Below are positions 5,267 to 6,873 of a DNA stretch of 6,873 nucleotides, in pieces (positions within the stretch are counted from its first letter, which is position 1; each line of letters opens with the position of its first letter). This stretch comes from Spirochaetaceae bacterium (GTDB taxonomy: Bacteria > Spirochaetota > Spirochaetia > Treponematales > Treponemataceae). Location: NCBI GenBank assembly GCA_031290725.1, contig JAITMZ010000133.1, positions 1 through 6,873 of the forward strand, read 5' to 3'. The notes under the pieces are model-generated. The model ran no database searches. It was not told where the DNA came from and saw only the letters and a program-made list of their open reading frames with translations. The position numbers and the translations under genes were made by a program.

Positions 5267-5373
5267 CACAGAGGACACGGAGGCAGGAATAGGCTGGCTG
5301 GGAGTTTGGGGGGTTGCCATACCTCCGGCAGGCTAACCAAATCCCTCTGTCCGCGCCTCTGTGTCTCTGTGTG
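5267..5373. repeat. imperfect inverted repeat of the CACAGAG/CTCTGTG type
   Basis: The left arm CACAGAGGACACGGAGGC (5267-5284) pairs with the right arm GCCTCTGTGTCTCTGTG (5355-5371) with one bulge and one mismatch, around a ~70-bp GC-rich centre. On the minus strand the right arm translates as HTETQRR, a string I recall from spurious small proteins in many environmental genomes carrying similar dispersed intergenic repeats. A minus frame over 5206-5415 is probably such a translated repeat, not a gene. The flanks (5191-5266 and 5374-5400) show nothing else I can name. Confidence 0.55.
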
Positions 5374-5400
5374 AGGCTCTTCCTTGTTGCTCATTGCTAC

Positions 5401-5429
5401 TTGTCCATTCTTCATTTTCCTGCTACACT
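5401..5429 (+). promoter_or_regulatory. promoter of the hydrogenase gene (predicted leaderless transcript)
   Basis: TTGTCC (5401-5406), a 17-bp spacer ending in TGC, and TACACT (5424-5429). Only 6 nt separate the -10 box from ATG 5436, so transcription should begin at or one base before the start codon. The intervening bases are A and C only, with no Shine-Dalgarno. Confidence 0.6.
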
Positions 5430-5435
5430 ACCCCC

Positions 5436-6873
5436 ATGTTGAACATAAACAATAACGCGGCGCGGATTAAGCGCGAAATCCTGATACGCATTGCAAAATT
5501 GCAGCTTGCGGGAAACCTTGTTGAAGGCGTGCACGGCATCGCGCGGGAAATGGCGCCGGCCGGCAGTACGCCGCACCGCTGCTGCATCTACCACGACCGC
5601 GAGATTTTGCGGCAGCGGGTTATCTCGCGCCTGGGGATAAGCCTTGAAGACTATGACGACGAAAAAAAACTCGCCGAGTACGCGCAGGAGGCGCTCGCGC
5701 GGGAAGCCCCCACGTGGCCCATGCTCACGGTGCTTGACGAAGCCTGCAACGCCTGCGTGCGCTCCCATTATCTGGTAACCAACGCGTGCCAGGCGTGCCT
5801 CGCCCGCCCGTGCCAAATAAACTGCGGAAAAGAAGCGATTGAAATTAAAGACGGCAGGGCGTGCATAGACAGCAAAAAATGCGTGAACTGCGGATTATGT
5901 ATGCAAAACTGCCCGTATCACGCGATCATCAAAATCCCCATCCCCTGCGAAGAAGCGTGCCCAGTCGGCGCGGTTAGAAAAGATGAAAACGCAAAGCAGA
6001 CGATTGATTACCACAAGTGTATTTTTTGCGGCAACTGTATGCGCGAGTGCCCCTTCGGGGCCATGATGGATAAAAGCCAACTGGTGGACGTGCTCAAACA
6101 TATTTTATCCAAAAAGAACGTAACGGCCCTGTATGCGCCGGCCATTGCGGCGCAGTTCCGCGCGGTCCCCGGCCAGCTCGAAAGCGCGCTCCTTGCCGCG
6201 GGGTTTTCGAGCGTGTGGGAAGTCGCCATAGGCGCGGACATCACCGCCGATAAAGAAGCCCGCGAATTTGAAGAACGCATGGGCAAGGGCGAAATGATGA
6301 TGACCACCTCCTGCTGCCCCGCCTACGTGCGCGCGGTCAAACGGCACGTGCCGGAATTGTCGCCGTGCATTTCCGATACGCGCAGCCCCATGCACTATAC
6401 CGCGGAAATCGCCAAAAAAGCGGAGTCCGATTGCATCACGGTGTTTATCGGCCCCTGCCTTTCCAAGCGGCGCGAAGGCATGGACGATGACTGTGTTGAT
6501 TACGTACTCTCGGTGGAAGAAATAGGCGCGCTGTTTGCCGCGAAGGATATTGAGGTAACCCGGCAGCCCGTCCGGGACAGCGGCGCGCACCCGCCGTATG
6601 CCGGCAATGCCGGCGCTCCGACCGCATCGGGGCGGAACTTTGCAAAAACCGGCGGCGTCGCGGAGGCTGTCCGTGTGCGCCTTAAAGACCCGTCGATTTT
6701 GAAAGCCGCGGTTATCAACGGGCTGGATAAAAACGGCCTCAAACAGCTTGCGTACTACGGCAAAATCCGCAGCGGCGCCCTCCCCAGAAATGATGACACG
6801 CCCAATCTGATAGAAGTCATGGCCTGCGAAGGCGGCTGTATCGGCGGCCCCTCGGTGATCACCAACCCCAAGA
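5436..6873 (+). CDS. [FeFe] hydrogenase, ferredoxin-domain monomeric type (group B-like), 3' truncated by window
   Basis: 479 residues are visible; the frame is still open at the window edge. The enzyme interconverts protons and hydrogen using ferredoxin-type electrons in the cytosol. Order of parts: an N-terminal domain with Cys104, Cys107, Cys118, Cys121, Cys126 and Cys130; ferredoxin motifs C149-x2-C-x2-C-x3-C159-P, C171-x3-C175-P and C195-x2-C-x2-C-x3-C205-P; then the H-cluster domain. H-cluster motifs are TTSCCPAY (290-297, Cys293/294), IGPCLSKRRE (338-347, Cys341) and MACEGGCIGGP (462-472, Cys464 and Cys468). TSCCPAY and the GGP ending, rather than GGGQP, point to group B of [FeFe] hydrogenases. 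Only a short tail should be missing, since the last motif lies near the C-terminus in relatives. The ATG directly follows a -10 box, without a ribosome-binding site. Codon use differs from DUF368: my count of alanine codons is 31 GCG and 21 GCC. Confidence 0.92.
   Translation, partial: MLNINNNAARIKREILIRIAKLQLAGNLVEGVHGIAREMAPAGSTPHRCCIYHDREILRQRVISRLGISLEDYDDEKKLAEYAQEALAREAPTWPMLTVLDEACNACVRSHYLVTNACQACLARPCQINCGKEAIEIKDGRACIDSKKCVNCGLCMQNCPYHAIIKIPIPCEEACPVGAVRKDENAKQTIDYHKCIFCGNCMRECPFGAMMDKSQLVDVLKHILSKKNVTALYAPAIAAQFRAVPGQLESALLAAGFSSVWEVAIGADITADKEAREFEERMGKGEMMMTTSCCPAYVRAVKRHVPELSPCISDTRSPMHYTAEIAKKAESDCITVFIGPCLSKRREGMDDDCVDYVLSVEEIGALFAAKDIEVTRQPVRDSGAHPPYAGNAGAPTASGRNFAKTGGVAEAVRVRLKDPSILKAAVINGLDKNGLKQLAYYGKIRSGALPRNDDTPNLIEVMACEGGCIGGPSVITNPK

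Noticed and set aside
5206..5415. Minus-strand 69-residue frame containing HTETQRR
   Set aside because: It is a translation of the inverted-repeat element; low-complexity composition and no recognisable domain.
5412..5816. Minus-strand 134-residue frame opposite the hydrogenase
   Set aside because: Shadow frame; the plus strand here encodes conserved cysteine motifs.

Overview
The window looks like chromosomal DNA of an anaerobic, moderately GC-rich bacterium. It carries a monomeric ferredoxin-type [FeFe] hydrogenase, a DUF362 iron-sulfur protein and an S-component/T-like membrane protein. A spirochaete of the Treponema type is my best guess. That rests on gene content and repeat style, not on any marker gene, so treat it as weak.

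Layout from left to right. (1) The first 14 codons of a minus-strand gene leave the left edge, behind a good sigma-70-like promoter. (2) A plus-strand DUF368 (undecaprenyl-phosphate translocase family) gene has its own promoter and is flanked by two exact 21-bp direct repeats. (3) A minus-strand short-chain dehydrogenase converges on it; its last ~20 codons run through the second copy of that repeat. (4) Divergent from the dehydrogenase, across a 52-bp gap with a dyad, is a plus-strand Gx-transporter (Hpre_diP_synt_I) protein fused to a second hydrophobic half resembling an EcfT component. (5) A minus-strand operon follows: DUF362 ferredoxin-like protein, then a ComEB/dCMP-deaminase-type zinc deaminase whose 3' end overlaps the transporter's 3' end by 16 nt. 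(6) About 550 bp without a clear gene holds the DUF362 promoter, a 168-bp degenerate 21-bp-period array, and a GC-rich imperfect inverted repeat. (7) A plus-strand group B-type [FeFe] hydrogenase is cut by the right edge.

The least expected signals are in the control regions. Four promoters share TTG---, a 17-bp spacer ending in TGC, and a TACACT or GATAAT -10 box. Two of them (DUF368 and DUF362) also share a near-identical 19-nt element 11-12 nt upstream of the -35 box. For the hydrogenase, and perhaps the Gx transporter, the -10 box lies only 6 nt before the ATG with no Shine-Dalgarno, so leaderless mRNAs are predicted. The hydrogenase has different alanine codon preference from DUF368 and sits just past the repeat-rich gap, which suggests separate ancestry. 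The genes do not form one pathway: envelope lipid recycling, transport, nucleotide metabolism and hydrogen/ferredoxin redox chemistry are simply adjacent.
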